From Strobilurus pachycystidiatus (Eukaryota; Basidiomycota; Agaricomycetes; Agaricales; Physalacriaceae), in the NCBI GenBank assembly GCA_019915135.1, contig JAHLMK010000035.1, forward strand, positions 91,086-155,085: DNA of 64,000 nucleotides, in the 5' to 3' direction. Both the position numbers and the translations under genes were made by a program. Of the stretch, positions 11,111 to 24,440 are shown piece by piece (position 1 is the stretch's first letter; every line of letters begins with the position of its first letter). Under the pieces are notes generated by a model that worked only from the letters and a program-made list of their open reading frames with translations, made no database searches and was not told the origin of the DNA.

Positions 11111-13877
11111 ACGACCGGCGTACAGACGTCGTATCGTTTTAGCTCGTTGCGACAACGTGTACGATGATTTATGCTGCAGCATCACTACGTCGACGCACGA
11201 GTGTAGCAATATTGTAATGTTGTAAAGTAGTCCAAATCATCTCCCGCCGTAACTTTGCCATCATATACATTAGAAAACATGTCCGTGATATGAAGTGAGG
11301 AAAAGAGATCGTGAATTTAGGAGGTGCGGTGTAGTTCAGAGCAATGCGGCGGTAAGTAGGAAGGAAGGTAGGTCAAGACGCGGGAGATTGGGACATCCAT
11401 GCAAAGAATTGAACAGGATCCACGACAAATGTTGCAGTCTATGTAGATGGACAGATGACGAAATGAACGGTAAGCGCCTCGTTGGATTGTCATTCATGTT
11501 CAAGCGCAGCCCGAGCCTTTCTCATCCCCGCATACTGAAATGTAACATCAAGATCTCCGGGTTGTCGAGAAGGGCGAGTTTTTCAGCGGGAGAGGGAGCA
11601 TCTGATGCCTAGAGTCGGTGAGGGCCGCTTGAGTCCTAAGTACCTTGCGTGGCCTTTAGGGTAGAACTAGACGTTGCTACCTTATTCCGGAACGGCAAGA
11701 GTCTCGACATCAGTTTTGTTACATGACTAGCAGAGTAAACACACGCCGTACACACAGTGCACACTAGTGAATATATATGGAAACGAGGCGGCGCGTTCGA
11801 GGCGGGTTTTGGTCGAGCCGAAGAAGATACGAAGGCGCCGGCATAAGCCTACGTCTTGTGTCAGGCACCCGAAAGACCAGTTTACTACGTCCACGAAGTT
11901 TGCCGTAGTAACTCAATTCACGGAACGGCAAATGGCGACCTCACCGCTTTTACTTTCAGAATAGTGCCGTACACAACCTCATTCCTTCGAAAACGTGCTC
12001 AATGAATCCTCGGATGGACGCTGAACACGGAGGGACCCCAAAGTATGCCATCACTCAGTTAAGCAATGATACGCCAATCTCGAATGAATGACTACAGGCT
12101 TACCTTTCTATGGATTGCGAACTTCGCATTCATCCGACGGCTCTATGCTTGTGTAACGCATCATATCTTCATCTGATTACGTGGATTCCAGTGCACCACG
12201 GCTGGTATTTCCGGCTGCCGCTCCCAGACCAAAGTATGGGGGACGACTTACTCCGAGAAATACGCCTTTTGGAGATCACTATATCTTTCCTACGGGGCAA
12301 TTATTTCATAGCTTGCTTTCTTACTACATCGAGCCGTAACCCATGTTCGACTGCTCTCGATGTCATATCACCGACCTGCGACGCTGTTTTCGATTAACAG
12401 AGTTACCGGTGCTCTTAAAAGGCTCCCTGTTCCTGCTGTTCAAACCTCAACCTACAGCTCTCCAGGCCCTTTGCATACTCACCTTACACCATCATAACGT
12501 CATATACTGGCCATGAACCGGGCAATCAGTGTCTGTTCCACCGCCCACCGCTCTCTGTACTGTCTGTCATACCCTGATATTTGACTCCCTAGGTTGGAGA
12601 TCACGTGTTCTATTTCACCGCAAAAGTCGAAGTGGTTTATGGCACTGTCACTTCAATTGGCCGTTTAGTGAGTTCTACTCTGCTCACACTGCAACATTTC
12701 TCCAACAGTCTCCTCAGGGAGGCGGCGTTTGCTACAGTGTGCGCCAAGATGGTGGTGGTGTAGTGACTTTGCCGTGAGTGAACCGCCGTTACCTTTCCTG
12801 TTGCCGTAGATGAAATGTCTAGTAGTGCTGGTGTAGTCACAAGAGTGACCTGATCGCGTTGAAGGCCGTCCATTGTCTTACGACATTTTTGAACTTTGGG
12901 GCCAGTGTTATGCATTGTATACATACACACAACTTCTGGCAGTCTTGATATCGGAATGAGCGATTGGCTGTATATCCACGACTAGACCGACGACGGCCAA
13001 AGTCAAAGGTCGGAGGTGATGGTAAGAGCCTCGAAGAAACTTGGGAAATCTGCTGTCGCACAGTAAACAGAAGTCGCCGGTGCGTGTCAGAGGAATGAAG
13101 TATGAGCTTAGTTGCATCCGCAAGTTTCTGGACGCCGTCCGACACGACAAAAGAACCAGAAGAAAACAAGATATATAAATGAACCACAAACGCACATGAT
13201 ACACTAATAATGGATGAGGAAGAGCAATGGAGAGGGAGTGGGTGACATAACGTCCTAGGTGACACGCGTAAATAAACCAAGCCGTTAGTGACGGCGGTAC
13301 GACTGCGGGGGAGGGCGACATGAACGACGTCTAGCCCATCCGCCACCCCTCCTTCTTCTTCTGCTTCCTCGGCGGCGTGACTCTTGCTTACGGAAAGAAA
13401 AATTGAACGTACCTAAATGACGCCAGTTGGTGGGAACACACCCACCCCAAAGGGTGTTGTAACATACCCTCCATGACTGTGAAAGTCCGCTTAATGTAAT
13501 ATTGACTCCACCGCCGTGGGCGTGAGTCGGAGTGACGTGTAGTATCGGCGCGCCGGGAGCAATAGAAGCGGGTAGATAACAGCGCCGCCGCCGCCGCGAT
13601 AAACAACGTCAGGCCGAGAAGTAGGCGGTGTCGTCGTCAGAGAAATGGGGGCGGACGCCATGGAGATGTTGATGCAACTGGGCATGATGAAGGATGGGAA
13701 TGGAGAGTCGGCGGGCGCGTGATGATCAACACGAACCGCGCCGTGGAGAAGTCTGGAAAGTAAGATCCGACGCGCCCTGGCCCACACCGAGTCGCCATCG
13801 AGGGCCAAGAAGACCGTGGTGGGCCCCGCTTGACAGTGGTGTCGCCCTCGTCGTCGTGGTTGGACGGCTTGCCTTTA

Positions 13878-13921
13878 AAAACTGTACATCAGATAAGAAC
13901 CCTTATCTGATGCATAGTTTT
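13878..13921. repeat. 20-bp inverted repeat with 4-base loop
   Basis: The left arm AAAACTGTACATCAGATAAG (13878-13897) and right arm CTTATCTGATGCATAGTTTT (13902-13921) pair except for two bases, around an AACC loop. There is no coding context. It could be a solo transposon terminus pair or a transcript hairpin. Confidence 0.8.
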
Positions 13922-16900
13922 CGGGGGCGGGCAGTCGGGATGACCACGACGGAGGGGTGGAGTATGCATGGGGTCCGGCTGCGGGGGCGGGCTTGGGTCG
14001 GAGCGCGCTGCGTAGATAGGTGGGTGCCTCGTCTGAGGGCTTACCCCGCGCCTAGATCCAGATCTACAAAGAAATCAGCGATGAGAGCGGATGCGCCAGT
14101 GCAGAGCTGGCGCATTCAATGGGAAAATACAAAATATACGCACCTTTTGCGGGTGCCCGCCTCCAGACGGCGCACCCACCAATGTTGGCGGACCCCGCCC
14201 CAGTACCTATCCACCTGTGGGTCGGGGAGTCGTGATGCTGTCGCCGTTTTGTCCGGTGACGTGGTAGTCGTCGTCCAGTGCCGCCGCCGCGCCGTGGTCG
14301 TCCTGCAGCACCAAGCCCGGCATGGACTGGGCTGACGCGTCATGTTGGACTCGGTTGCCGTAGCAACCAAGCCCAGCGACGCCGTGCAGTCGGATGTGCA
14401 TCGCCTAGAGACAATCGGCGTCGTGAGGAAAGAGGGAGACGCACGACTTGCATAGAGCAAGTCGTGGTAGGAGGGCAAGTGCTGCGAGCACAGCCATCGA
14501 TCAGTAGTGATTGCCAAGCACAGCCGTCGAGCCAATACTGTGCCTGGCATCGCGACCGGGGACTTCCATACCTCCCAGCTGTTTGTCCTGCTGACACAGC
14601 CGCAGGAGATTCACCGGACCGCCTTCCGACATCTCATCCATTGGAACAGACACGCGCCGTTGTTTACCGTACTCACCTTTCCCGGTATAGATGGGGATTT
14701 TAACCGAGGAGGCATCAGTCAACATGCGTAGCAGAAGACATGATCTTACAACGCGGCATTCCAACGCCCGGCCATGAGGTCAACCTTAAGTGCAGTGAAT
14801 CAATGCTATGTTCACTGTAATGGTCGATCAGTGAAGGTGAGAGGGTCAGATAGATAGCACACCTGTTCAGGGCGTTCGAAGAGCGCGCCGCCGCTTAATG
14901 CATGGTTATAGGCACCCCCTTTGTGATGTGCAGGTTGGTAAGGTCGACGTCCACGGTGACGGGCTCCTTGACCCTTGACTCTTCTCGCGCTCCGCGTCAT
15001 CATGGGGGATGGTGGGATACAACGGGGGCGAGGGGCCCTCAAATTCGGGGGTGTCGTCAGTGTCGTCAAGAAGAGTAGGTGGTGGGAGGCTGTCGTCAGC
15101 TCACGGAAGGTCTTGTACAGGGAGTTGGTCGATGCGTGCCCTCTGTTCGAGGTCGATCGCGTCTTGGAACATAGGGCATAGGTGGCAGTTCAGTTGTACG
15201 GCCTCGGCAACACGCTTGGATGCGTAAGATGCGACTATTGCGCGTCTAGAAGATTTGAGCCGACGAGAGGCAGAACTCTGCGGACGACGCACCTTGAGGA
15301 CATGTATAGAGGCAAGCTCAAACAGGTAAGAGATCACAACGAGAAAACCCAACTCCGCCCGAGACTGTCGACAGTCAGCACCGCGTCCTCACCGGGGATG
15401 GTGCGTGCGTACGGCTCGTGTCTGGTCAAAGGAGTCGTCTATATGAAGTGACGCCGGGTTACGATAAACGAACAGCATCCAAACAAACATCGCGACGCGC
15501 TCGTGACGGGGTGGATGAGAGCAGGGTTAACCACACGTGATACTTTGGCGCATGGTTCAGAATCAACGGCAGGCAACTCCGATTCGGACTTTATTCGGAC
15601 CCTGTTCGGACCGCTCCCTTTGCTCTCAGCCTCTCACCACCAGACAAGGCCGACCATGCATGGCGCAGACCGGTGCCCCACAATAGGGCTGAGGCAACTC
15701 AGCAAGCCGCTGCTATGGCCCGTATCCAGTTCATGGGAAGAAGTATGGCAGGCGATTCAAGAGGACGATGAAGGCCTTGAAGCCGGCGGACTTCGACGGG
15801 AGATTCTTCACCCCGATGTTGAGCAGGACTGAAGGGCGGAGGTCGTGAGACCCGGGGTGCGCGCGGCGTTGTCTGCAGACGACGTCGCGCAAATAGGTAT
15901 GTTTATAGACTTGACAGCTTGACGCCGTTGCGTTCTACTCCTCTGAGTCCTCAATGGTTGTTGCAGGAACACTTGACCCGCTACGCTCGCACCACCGCGC
16001 GCTCATTCTCGTCCCATACCCACTATTCAAGTCGTACTCGAATACTCCCAAACCCTTAACATCTCTCCCAACATTCGAACACCGCCAACACCTGAACACG
16101 TCAAACACCTGTACGCTTTAAACGCCTGAACACAACCCCACCTCCTCTACCACCCGCAACCGTTCTTGTTTTGCTCGATCCCCTGCACCTATTTTCGTCG
16201 GCAGTATGTGGGACACCCTGTTGGGTGTCTTGCGCTGCACCGAAAAGTATATCTGACGTACATCCACCTTGCGACTACAACTCGCTGGTGCACCGGTCGG
16301 AACCTGCACCCGACATCGTAGTCGTCGGTTTTCAGCCAGGCCTGGGTTGGGTGCACATCAGTAGACCGGGCACCCGACCTGGGTAGGCGTGTAGCTCTGA
16401 CCGGTTGTATACTATGTTCAATTTGCTTTAGCTGTCGCAATGAATTTTGGTCCTCTGTCAATCGAGATATGGATGTAAGATTGTGGAGGGTAGGAGTGTA
16501 CAATATCACATTTGAAGTAACTATATGTGAGATCTCCCGTGTTGAAGCGGGATACATACGAAAAAAGCAATACGAGACGGATAGAACGGTAAGGAAAGAT
16601 AGAGGAGCAAATTGATGTACAGAGGAATAGCGAAATAATAGCGACACGGGGCTTGATGTAGATAGCAATAGCGCGTGAACTGCGGGCGTGATAGTGGATT
16701 GGTGAATGGGCGTGCGGTGACGTGCGGTCCAAGTCGCACTGCTACAGCAGCGTGCCGTCACGTAGGTGGATAGCGACAGGAGTCGCATGCTCGGGGGACT
16801 GAGTTCATAATCATCGTCTGCTCATCATTCAAACTAGAGAAATAAGAGCGCTTAGCAGAAAAACAAATAACGAAAGAAAAGAACTGACTTTTGCACGCAA

Positions 16901-17450
16901 CTGCGTACACAGTTGTGCCTCCAGTCCAGGTGAGACGCACTGTAGCGGCAGTGCAGCTTGTTACAGTCCACCTATACAGAAAGACGTTCAGTCATAGAAA
17001 CAAGCACGATAAGAATGAGGCTTCTTACGCGTTGGCGCTTCGTGACAACTATGTGCATGCATGAATATTGATCGGCTATGTGAAGGAGGAAGCACATCCT
17101 GACTCTGTCAACAGATTCTTGCATTGTGCCAATTCATATAGAGTCCAGCGAGGGTACCTACTACGCGATTCTGGCAAACAGTACGGAACTCGGATTGAAT
17201 ACGATCATCTATTTTGAATTTGTGACTTTTAAGGCGCGTTGATTGAACACGCTAAGATAAACACTCCGTCGCAGATGTTAGGCCCCGTGCCCATGCCCAC
17301 ATATGATACGAAGGATGACAGTCGCAGCAATGTGTTTAACAGTCAGAGATGACAGTGGCAACTACGTCGCTCTTGTGACTGCAGAAATACTACTAGAGTT
17401 TAAATCAGGGCGTAACTCTGATAGTTGTTAGCTCACGGCAAGGTTATTGG

Positions 17451-17990
17451 TTGGGAGACAGCTCCATCGGGATGTATGATTACACACATCCCTGCGCCCT
17501 AGGAAAAGGAATTATTGAGGTGAAGTCCCGTTGTGAGTACAGTAATATGCACCTCTACGACACCGATGGCCGTGACTATACCGTACACCACCTGCAACCT
17601 TGTATTTACATAGAAAACGCGAGTATTGATCTAGAAGCGGCCATCAGGATCAGACAGGCGATAGCGGGTAACGAAACAGACAACAATGGGATCAATCGAG
17701 GTCATAGTGTTGAGATGGTACTGGTGAGTGGGACTGGAGGGTTCCAAAGGTACTCAAACTTGAACGAAGGCGGCCAAGAGTATTTAAGTACCATTTTGAA
17801 ATCTACATCTCACAACCGAAGAGAGCGTAGACTGAGGATATTACGCGTAGACCAAGCGATACATGCCACAACCCCCAAAGGGGACTCAATCGTCGCGCAA
17901 CGGGAAATACCCGTCGAAGCCATGATGCACTACCAGTACACTTACCCTACAACGTTCTGCCGAGTTCGGTTCAGTGAAACAAGGGTGTAG
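17451..17990 (+). CDS. uncertain open frame, 179 codons
   Basis: The longest uninterrupted frame in the gene-poor stretch, ending in TAG. It begins only with a near-cognate TTG; the first in-frame ATG lies a few codons downstream. The predicted protein is polar and mixed in composition (GKGIIEVKSRCEYSNMH, RRERRLRILRVDQAIH) with no motif I know. It may be one exon of a larger gene or chance; no convincing splice partners were found. Confidence 0.22.
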   Translation: MGDSSIGMYDYTHPCALGKGIIEVKSRCEYSNMHLYDTDGRDYTVHHLQPCIYIENASIDLEAAIRIRQAIAGNETDNNGINRGHSVEMVLVSGTGGFQRYSNLNEGGQEYLSTILKSTSHNRRERRLRILRVDQAIHATTPKGDSIVAQREIPVEAMMHYQYTYPTTFCRVRFSETRV

Positions 17991-17999
17991 GAGGTCATT

Positions 18000-20540
18000 A
18001 CAATGACTCAGACGAAGCTAATCTGAAGGAAACGTTGTGGCTTTTTTCGGATCATTTCGGTGGGCCGAGGGCGTAGGAGATTATGATGACTCAAGTTCAA
18101 TGGCTTTCCAAGATTCTGAAGCCCTCCGACACCCCACCGTGTTCGCCGCTCTATACCTTGTCAAGTTTCATCAGAAGGTACCATGTATTGAACATGCAGT
18201 CACTCCCACGCCAATATAGTACGTCTCAACTTTGTGTCACTTCGGATACAGTCGCTGCCAGTCGGTTGGCAAACGGAGTTACGTTGTACCTGTGATCTCG
18301 TACATGTGCTCCACCGTGTGAGTCGAGTGTCATGATGTAGCTAGGGTTCCAGATTGGTCCTTAGAGTCATCAATTCCAGAGGTCATGTCACAAATAATGA
18401 GATATGATTTTCGCGCGAATCAATCCTCACCCCCGCCCTCGCCAGCTCAATGTCCCGGACTCATCTTCAGCATGGCGGGCACTGGAGTTTCTGGGGGTTC
18501 TGAGATTCAGGAGTCTTTCGGAGGTCTATCATTACATTGCTCTATGTGCAAACATTGGTGGCTCTTCCAGAATTAAAAAGTGTGCTGTGAGGCCGACCGC
18601 TGTGGAAGGCGATGAGCGGGATGTCGGAACCAGGTCCAGGTCGGAACTTCTCTTCTCGCAACTATTGATTGACAGAAGCTGTCAATCATTGCCATCACTG
18701 CACCATGGGACCCCGAAACCGCACGAGTACGCTCCGCGAATGCTTTTCTTCGGGACAGCAAAGCAAATACAGGCCTTCGGGCCCAACTGATCGCAACGCC
18801 CGAGATGTACTTCGACTGCCAGATTCTCAATACTGGAACCCGCTTCAAGACTTCACGCTTCCGTTGACCGCCGCCGGCCGAACCCAAGGTGTGTTCAATT
18901 CATTTCCCACAATTATGACTTCTCGTCTTACCACGACAGTCCAGACGACCCAGATTCAGCAGAAGGACGCTTATTGACACGCCGGACTCGGAGTTATCAT
19001 GGCAGACGCCGCCGTTGGCAACACCGAATCACGACTAAATGTGGGACCTTTGGATATCCTACCGCGGGATGTCGCAAACGCTACGCTGCTTCGCTCGCTA
19101 CATTGCACAGCAACAAACACCACCCTCCCACGGACGACGCAGTACACGCCCAGACACCAATCTGCTCATCGCGCCCGCTGGAGCCCGCCGACGGCGGCAT
19201 CGCCTCTGGGTCAAAGCGGCGGGAGTTCCAATGAAGACGGCACTATGGCGGCGACTATGGTGAGAGTGATGCTGAGGGAAAATTGTCATGCAAACTTGGG
19301 GGGAACGGCGCCGCACAGCGACCAGGGTATGTCGTCAAAGTTTGACTGTCTTTTTAGAGTTTAGCTGACCATTTCCAGACGAGCCCAGCGCGTCAACAGC
19401 GATGGGCAAATCCTCTAGGACGCTAAGAAGACTCATTGAACGTTTTGGGATGGTCATCGCCGACGCGCAGCTTGCGCTGGTCATCAATCTTGTTCGAGTA
19501 CGGGACCTTGGTCGGGATGGCGGGACATTAGCCTGCGACGACGATTCAACGGATGCTATGGGACGTTGGCGCCATGATCTCAAACTGGCGGAAACAACTG
19601 CGTGCCATAGCCCTCGAAGGAAGCCGCCTCCCATTGACTATCTCTGGTAATACTAAGTTGGTCCTTTCAGTGCCTATCCGACGACTTCCCCGTTATCTAC
19701 GATATTCATCCTGCACATTGAGCACCTAGTTCGGCCGCCATAACCCACTACGGCTCCTTGTACGCCGCCATCTCTCGTGGCGGACCATACTTAACATTGG
19801 CGCCATAGCGGAGTGATGATTCATGGCCGTCCCGTTGGCGCTCTCAGAACCTCTCATACCGTCACTCAGTCTCACGGGCCAAATCCCAGGACGTGCGCCG
19901 GTCACAACGTTGAGGGTATGTTGATCGTTTCTGAAGTACCACAGGATCTCACCAATACAGCGTCCATCCGTGGCGCAGGCGGGATAGGGGGCGTGTCGTC
20001 GGTCTTTGTACCGACCACCACCGGATCTCTGAGTCTATGCCCTTATCTGAGCTATGTGTCTGGGAATGAAGCGATTCGATGTGGGACGAATTGGCGCAGT
20101 GTACACAGCAGTAAGCTTTTCTATGTGAGTTCATTTCTAGGTACTTGATTCACTTCTTCCTTCCCAGGTTCCTTTCTATTGAGACCTTGGCGTACTTGGA
20201 CCTGATGTGCCGCTGCCTTGATGCCTTCCGTAACGACAAGTGGCGGAAGGAGGTGAACAGACGTGATGTCTTTGTCGGCCCACCCGGACCCCAGACTCAG
20301 TACATGGATCAGCTCGCATCCATCATCGTTGAACGCTTTGCCCTCACACTGTTGTAATGCGCGCACTCGCCGCAGTCTGCTGTTGTCTCGAATGGCGGAG
20401 CTATTGTTAAACCTAGGCATGAAGTTATCGGGTTTGTTCTGATCAACCACACATACGTTGACTATCATGTAAATCTATCGAGCTTTCGCATTAATTATTG
20501 TTGTTTGTAAGTATTGTAAGATTAGGCTCATACTCACGCC
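18000..20540. other. no supported gene
   Basis: Several short frames (18999-19364, 20145-20357, both +) have protein-like composition. The second reads YLDLMCRCLDAFRNDKWRKE and ends in TAA. I could neither recognise them nor connect them by credible introns. They may be relics of a decayed gene. Confidence 0.4.
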
Positions 20541-21145
20541 ATGGGCTCGAATAAAGGCGGTAAGCGCCCATCTTTTCTTCTTGCTTCGTTACCATGAGTG
20601 CAGAGTCTTTTCCTCAGATCCTTGCTTGTTTGCTCTCCTTTCTAGTGATCTCTCTTTTCTTTTCTAGGGCTGGATATGTTACGTTCTCACGAACAACGCC
20701 GGTCATGGATAGAATGAGTGCGGGACTGGTATGCTTGGGTACGTCGACGTCGACCCTTTTATTCGTTTCTTTGTACTAACTAAAACTTTCATCTAGTGCC
20801 GTGCAATAGCGACGCAACGATCCACGGCCATTTACGACTTACCTTAACTCTTCTACCTACCGTGCTTGGTAGTCGACAAGTCCAACGTCGGACAACACCT
20901 CAAGCTTGGAACTGCGTCGCTAGATGCGTTCAAGGCTGTCTCATTGGAATTGGTACGCCCATCATCTCCACTCAAACCTTGTACCTCATCCAATGTTTAG
21001 TACATTGCGGCCGGTGGACCCAATTCGCCAGCGCACCGTCTCTCAAAAACGTTTCTGACCCTATCGCGCATGGAATGGATTACCGCTCGCACCACCAACT
21101 GTGCGATTTCTTCGCGCAATGCGGTACATTCACGCTAGAGTAGTG
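20541..21145 (+). pseudogene. degenerate coding-like segment with in-frame stops
   Basis: From an ATG at 20541 a spliced path can be followed through GLDMLRSHEQRRSWIE, a TGA, VRDWYA, then after a further intron CRAIATQRSTAIYDL. A long stretch LGTASLDAFKAVSLELVRPS follows, later broken by a TAG in YIAAGG context. The stops fall where CGA or CAG codons would fit, suggesting C-to-T decay. The opposite strand is also rather open (LVVRAVIHSMRDRVRNVFER), so the true strand is not certain. No family is recognised. Confidence 0.25.
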
Positions 21146-21618
21146 TTATTCGGCCGCCGCTCATTCACCACCTAGCTTTCATTCTCGGTGACCTGAAGAC
21201 GACAGAATGCAAGTCCCACACCGGTAGTGATACTTTCTTTGGAGTAGGTATCATTGTTTGACTCAGGCGCTAGGATAGATACAATATACTCCGAGATCGG
21301 TTGTCGGCGGTGCACCCAATCCTGATTGTGGTCCGCGCCGCTACTGGGTGCGTAGTTGTAAGTCGCTCTCTTGTGCGCTGATTCGTTTGCCATTTACTTA
21401 TCGTTTGTTGGCGTAGATAATTTGATGATTTTACTGAGCAAAGCCGTCGTCGGATAGGACTTCCAAGAATTGGGTAGTGTACAGGTAGGGTACCAGTAGT
21501 GTTATGTTAAGTGATAATCTAAGTTGTCTGTAACAAAGTTAAGCGCGTCAAGTCAACGCGTTTCCTTGTACTGACTCGCTGACAGTGAAGTCAAAATGGC
21601 ACACACAAGTATGCAGCG

Positions 21619-22600
21619 TTAGGTGGACCATGTCCCTGCGTAAGACTGGCCTCCCCCCTCCCTACCCTTCTTCTGCCGTGCCGCGTGTGCCACCTCCCGC
21701 TTCCGCCGTAAGACCCGTCCTGGTATGGTATGGTGTCCTCCCCGCTCCCCATCGTGTATCGCCCCGTTACCACGATCGTAGTTTCGGAAATCAGACTCTG
21801 TCTCCGAGTCCGATGAGACAACAGTCGTGTCTTCTTCTGTCTCTGAATCATTCACAACAACGGTGTCGACTGGTGTCGTGTCTTCTTCGTCCGTCCGTCA
21901 TATTGTGCAGACTGCTCAGCAGAGAGTGAATCATGCCGTCTTCGTCCTCCTCCTCCAGATGATAGGCTTCATCTTTGCGCGCTAAGACAATGGCAGTTGC
22001 GAGGTGGACAATGATTATAGGCGGGCGCCAGAGGATGTAGTCAAAAACGTGTTGGATGAGCGGGAGGGTAGGCATGTCGTGCGAGAAGATGGTGAGGAGA
22101 TTCAGGAGCGCGTAGAAGGGCAATGGGAAGTTCCGCTCCAGGAGCTGGGCATACGGCGGGTCTACGACTCGGAGCAGGTTCTGCATTACGCTGTAGAGGA
22201 GATCAGACGCTGTCAGAGCGAAATGAGTGCGCGTACTGCAAAAATCAAAGCACAGGCTCGAGCCCAGCGCCCATGGAATCGCGAAGTGGGTGCAGGATCA
22301 GCTGCTCAGCACACACAAGCTGAAGCTCAGAGGGCAACGTGAGCAACAGAACGGTAATGGTGTCATGGTAGCCCTGTATACGCCGCATGAGTTGGGGACA
22401 GCGACGTTGGCAGGCAGCGCACCTGAAAGTAGCTCAGCCTTGGCCGGCGGTGGAAGACGGCAACAAGGCGGTCGTGCAGCTCGCGCTGGAGCGCCTCGCG
22501 GTCCTTTTTGGAGTCGTCTGGGCGGCGGTCTGAGGGCGGGCGCAGGATGGCGCGCACGGAGGCGGAGTAGCCGCGCGCTGCTAGAAGATGAGAAGCGTGG
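21619..22600 (-). pseudogene. TBC-domain RabGAP (TBC1D20/Gyp8-like), frameshifted relic
   Basis: Reading leftward, one exon gives KKDREALQRELHDRLVAVFH and RPRLSYFQ. After an intron (gtgcgc..tatacag, about 22375-22419) come GYHDTITVLLLTLPSELQ and LRDSMGAGLEPVL. The match to the TBC domain of ER/Golgi Rab GTPase-activating proteins continues with LPFYALLNLLTIFSHDMP, TLPLIQHVFDYILWRPP and EEEDEDGMIHSLLSSL. Between GLEPVL and the next block (near 22240) the frame changes by one base. After SLHNM (near 21900) it changes again at a repeated GGAC, before an acidic tail rich in SETEEDTT. No N-terminal region is visible. I infer a decayed or partial copy; the frameshifts could also be sequence errors. 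Confidence 0.7.
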
Positions 22601-22741
22601 ACCTACCCATATCACACATCAGCAGGCAGAACGAGGATTGAATAAAAAAGCAAACATTCACATCCATACCCTCCTCCTCTTCGTCCTCCTCCTGTGTGAG
22701 CTTCGTGGATCCATATCCACTTCCACATCCCTAATCTAGAT

Positions 22742-23525
22742 ATAAACACACATCAGCCATGTTCAACCCGAAGAAAAACAGTGTCAAACGGACGTTATGC
22801 TCTTCCGTATTCGCTGCGTTCTCTGATTTTTCCCACCGCACATACATCCTCAAATTCTGCTCCTCCTCTCCATCTGTGCTTCTAGGCCGACCGCGTGGAC
22901 CCTCCCCTCGCCCAGATCCGTGAGCGAGTCTTGTCTCGGCTACTGCAATTGGATGGACATGGGGGGTGAGGGCGAGTGCGTATTCGGAGGGATTGTCTAC
23001 GCGTACGGGAGCAGGAGCGGGTGAGGATTTGGGTGGCTCGTTGGAGACGGGATCATCGAAGACGGGCATCAACTGGTCAGGAAGGCGTGGTAGAGCCAGC
23101 GTGGGAGAGTTTCGCTCTGTAAACGCCTTGCGCTGTACGTCTGGCGTAGTCGAAGGCGTGCGCGGAGTCTCGAAGGCGTGCGCGGAGTCTCGAATGCGTG
23201 TGGCTTGAAGCGCCCATCGCAAAGTAGATAGGGCAGATTCTGTGGGCGCAGGTATGGGACTCGGAAACGCGCCTGTGCCAGGCAATGCCACATCCTCGTG
23301 TAGCCAAGAGGTAAGGACTGCAAATCCTCGTCAACAACAGTCCCGCAAGACACACACAATGGACGCACCTAGTGCGCTGCGCGCATAGTGCGGAATATAG
23401 ATTTCGGTCTTGCTTAAGTGTACCGGTGTCTGTACCGGTGTCTGTATGCACTCATCGCGCGGTCTTCTGCGATGGGAGGTTGTGGGGGAGGCGATGTGAG
23501 GACGTTGACGGTTGAGGTCGATCAT
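22742..23525 (-). CDS. hypothetical spliced protein, structure uncertain
   Basis: The reverse strand opens with ATG at 23525 (MIDLNRQRPHIASPTTSH) and a frame to KTEIYIPHYARSAL. Next is a cysteine-containing piece, LCVSCGTVVDEDLQSLPLG, then a proline- and serine-rich stretch (TGAFPSPIPAPTESALSTL; PKSSPAPAPVRVDNPSEYA), ending in FFGLNMADVCLYLD and a stop near 22731. Joins between these frames need introns I cannot place with confidence. The DNA includes a tandem 21-bp repeat (CGAAGGCGTGCGCGGAGTCT) near 23152-23193. Function is unknown. Confidence 0.35.
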
Positions 23526-24284
23526 CTCGATGCTGGCCCAATTCAGCTCGCGTGCGTCCCGCGTGGCAGTCTGGACCTGCTGACAAAGTGTGCGGCGACT
23601 TGCGTAGCCGAGCAGCCGACTTCGCCTTTCTCTCTTTCGAAAGGCAGAACGGTCCGTTTGCTTGCCTTTGACCGTGAAGCATTGACAGTTCCCTGCAATA
23701 GCGCGTCACTCCGCTCACGCTATATCAGACGAGTTCCGAATCTGGCACAGAGGAATTCTTATATCTACTGCTTACGCGTTTGTCGCGTCCGAATCTTCTG
23801 CGCCAACTACAACGCTTGTTACTCGGCCATTATAGTAACTTCTACCTTGTTATCCAAGCTAACAGCACCTGGACACGGATACCAGAGCTCAACTTCGTAT
23901 TTATGCCCTGCAGTGTTTTTTTCCCGGATCGGCGTCTACTGTCTTTCAACAATCCTCAGATCAGCAGATACATACCCATCTCTCTCCGCCGAATTCATTC
24001 TCGGAATACCCTCCACTCTTGAGCGCCCGAGCTCCGATCTAAGTATTCGGCACGCCTTTATCTTAGGTTGTGTTTTTGATTGTTGCCGTCGAGTACTATT
24101 GATTGCACTGACGCTATCACTCAACTGAGTCAACAGCTTGCGATATCGCGAGAAGGAACGTTTCTTTCGTGGCAACTGAAGCTGACTCGGACAGTGGAAT
24201 GGAACTGATTTCTCCTTCAGTGTCTCGCGATGCGCTAACTCTTTTGATTTGTATAGTCTGTCCTAGGAGCGGGACCTCGTAAGT

Positions 24285-24440
24285 ATAGTGAGTAGCCCGG
24301 GTCGGGTCCGGGTGGCTTCACTACCACCCTACCCGAACCCGCTATAAGACCCGCTAAGTCGGGTCGGGTGACGGGAACCCGACCTATTCCCCGCGGGTCC
24401 TAAGTGGGTAGCGGGTTACCCGTCACCCGTCAGATGTGTG
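24285..24440. repeat. GGGTCGGGT-rich palindromic repeat
   Basis: Runs of CGGGTCGGGT and their complements (CCACCCTACCCGAACCCG, ACCCGACC, GGGTTACCCGTCACCCG) alternate, so the segment can fold on itself. This pattern is common in short non-autonomous repeats. No gene is here. Confidence 0.5.

Larger units (their letters stand above)
10800..17450. other. long region without recognisable genes
   Basis: Frames here are short, overlapping and unlike conserved proteins. Local structures seen: an exact 24-bp tandem duplication at 11063-11110, a 20-bp stem-loop at 13878-13921, and a GACACCC/GGGTGTC hairpin near 16211-16228. Candidate frames such as 12110-12397 (+), 12837-13346 (-) and 13694-14335 (+) lack splice-consistent extensions or familiar motifs, so I do not call them genes. 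Confidence 0.5.

Noticed and set aside
23418..24128. 236-codon forward open frame
   Set aside because: Starts inside a tandem TACCGGTGTCTG repeat and reads through the likely 5' region of the reverse-strand gene at 22.7-23.5 kb. Composition is Cys/Ser/Arg-rich without motifs, so it is probably chance.
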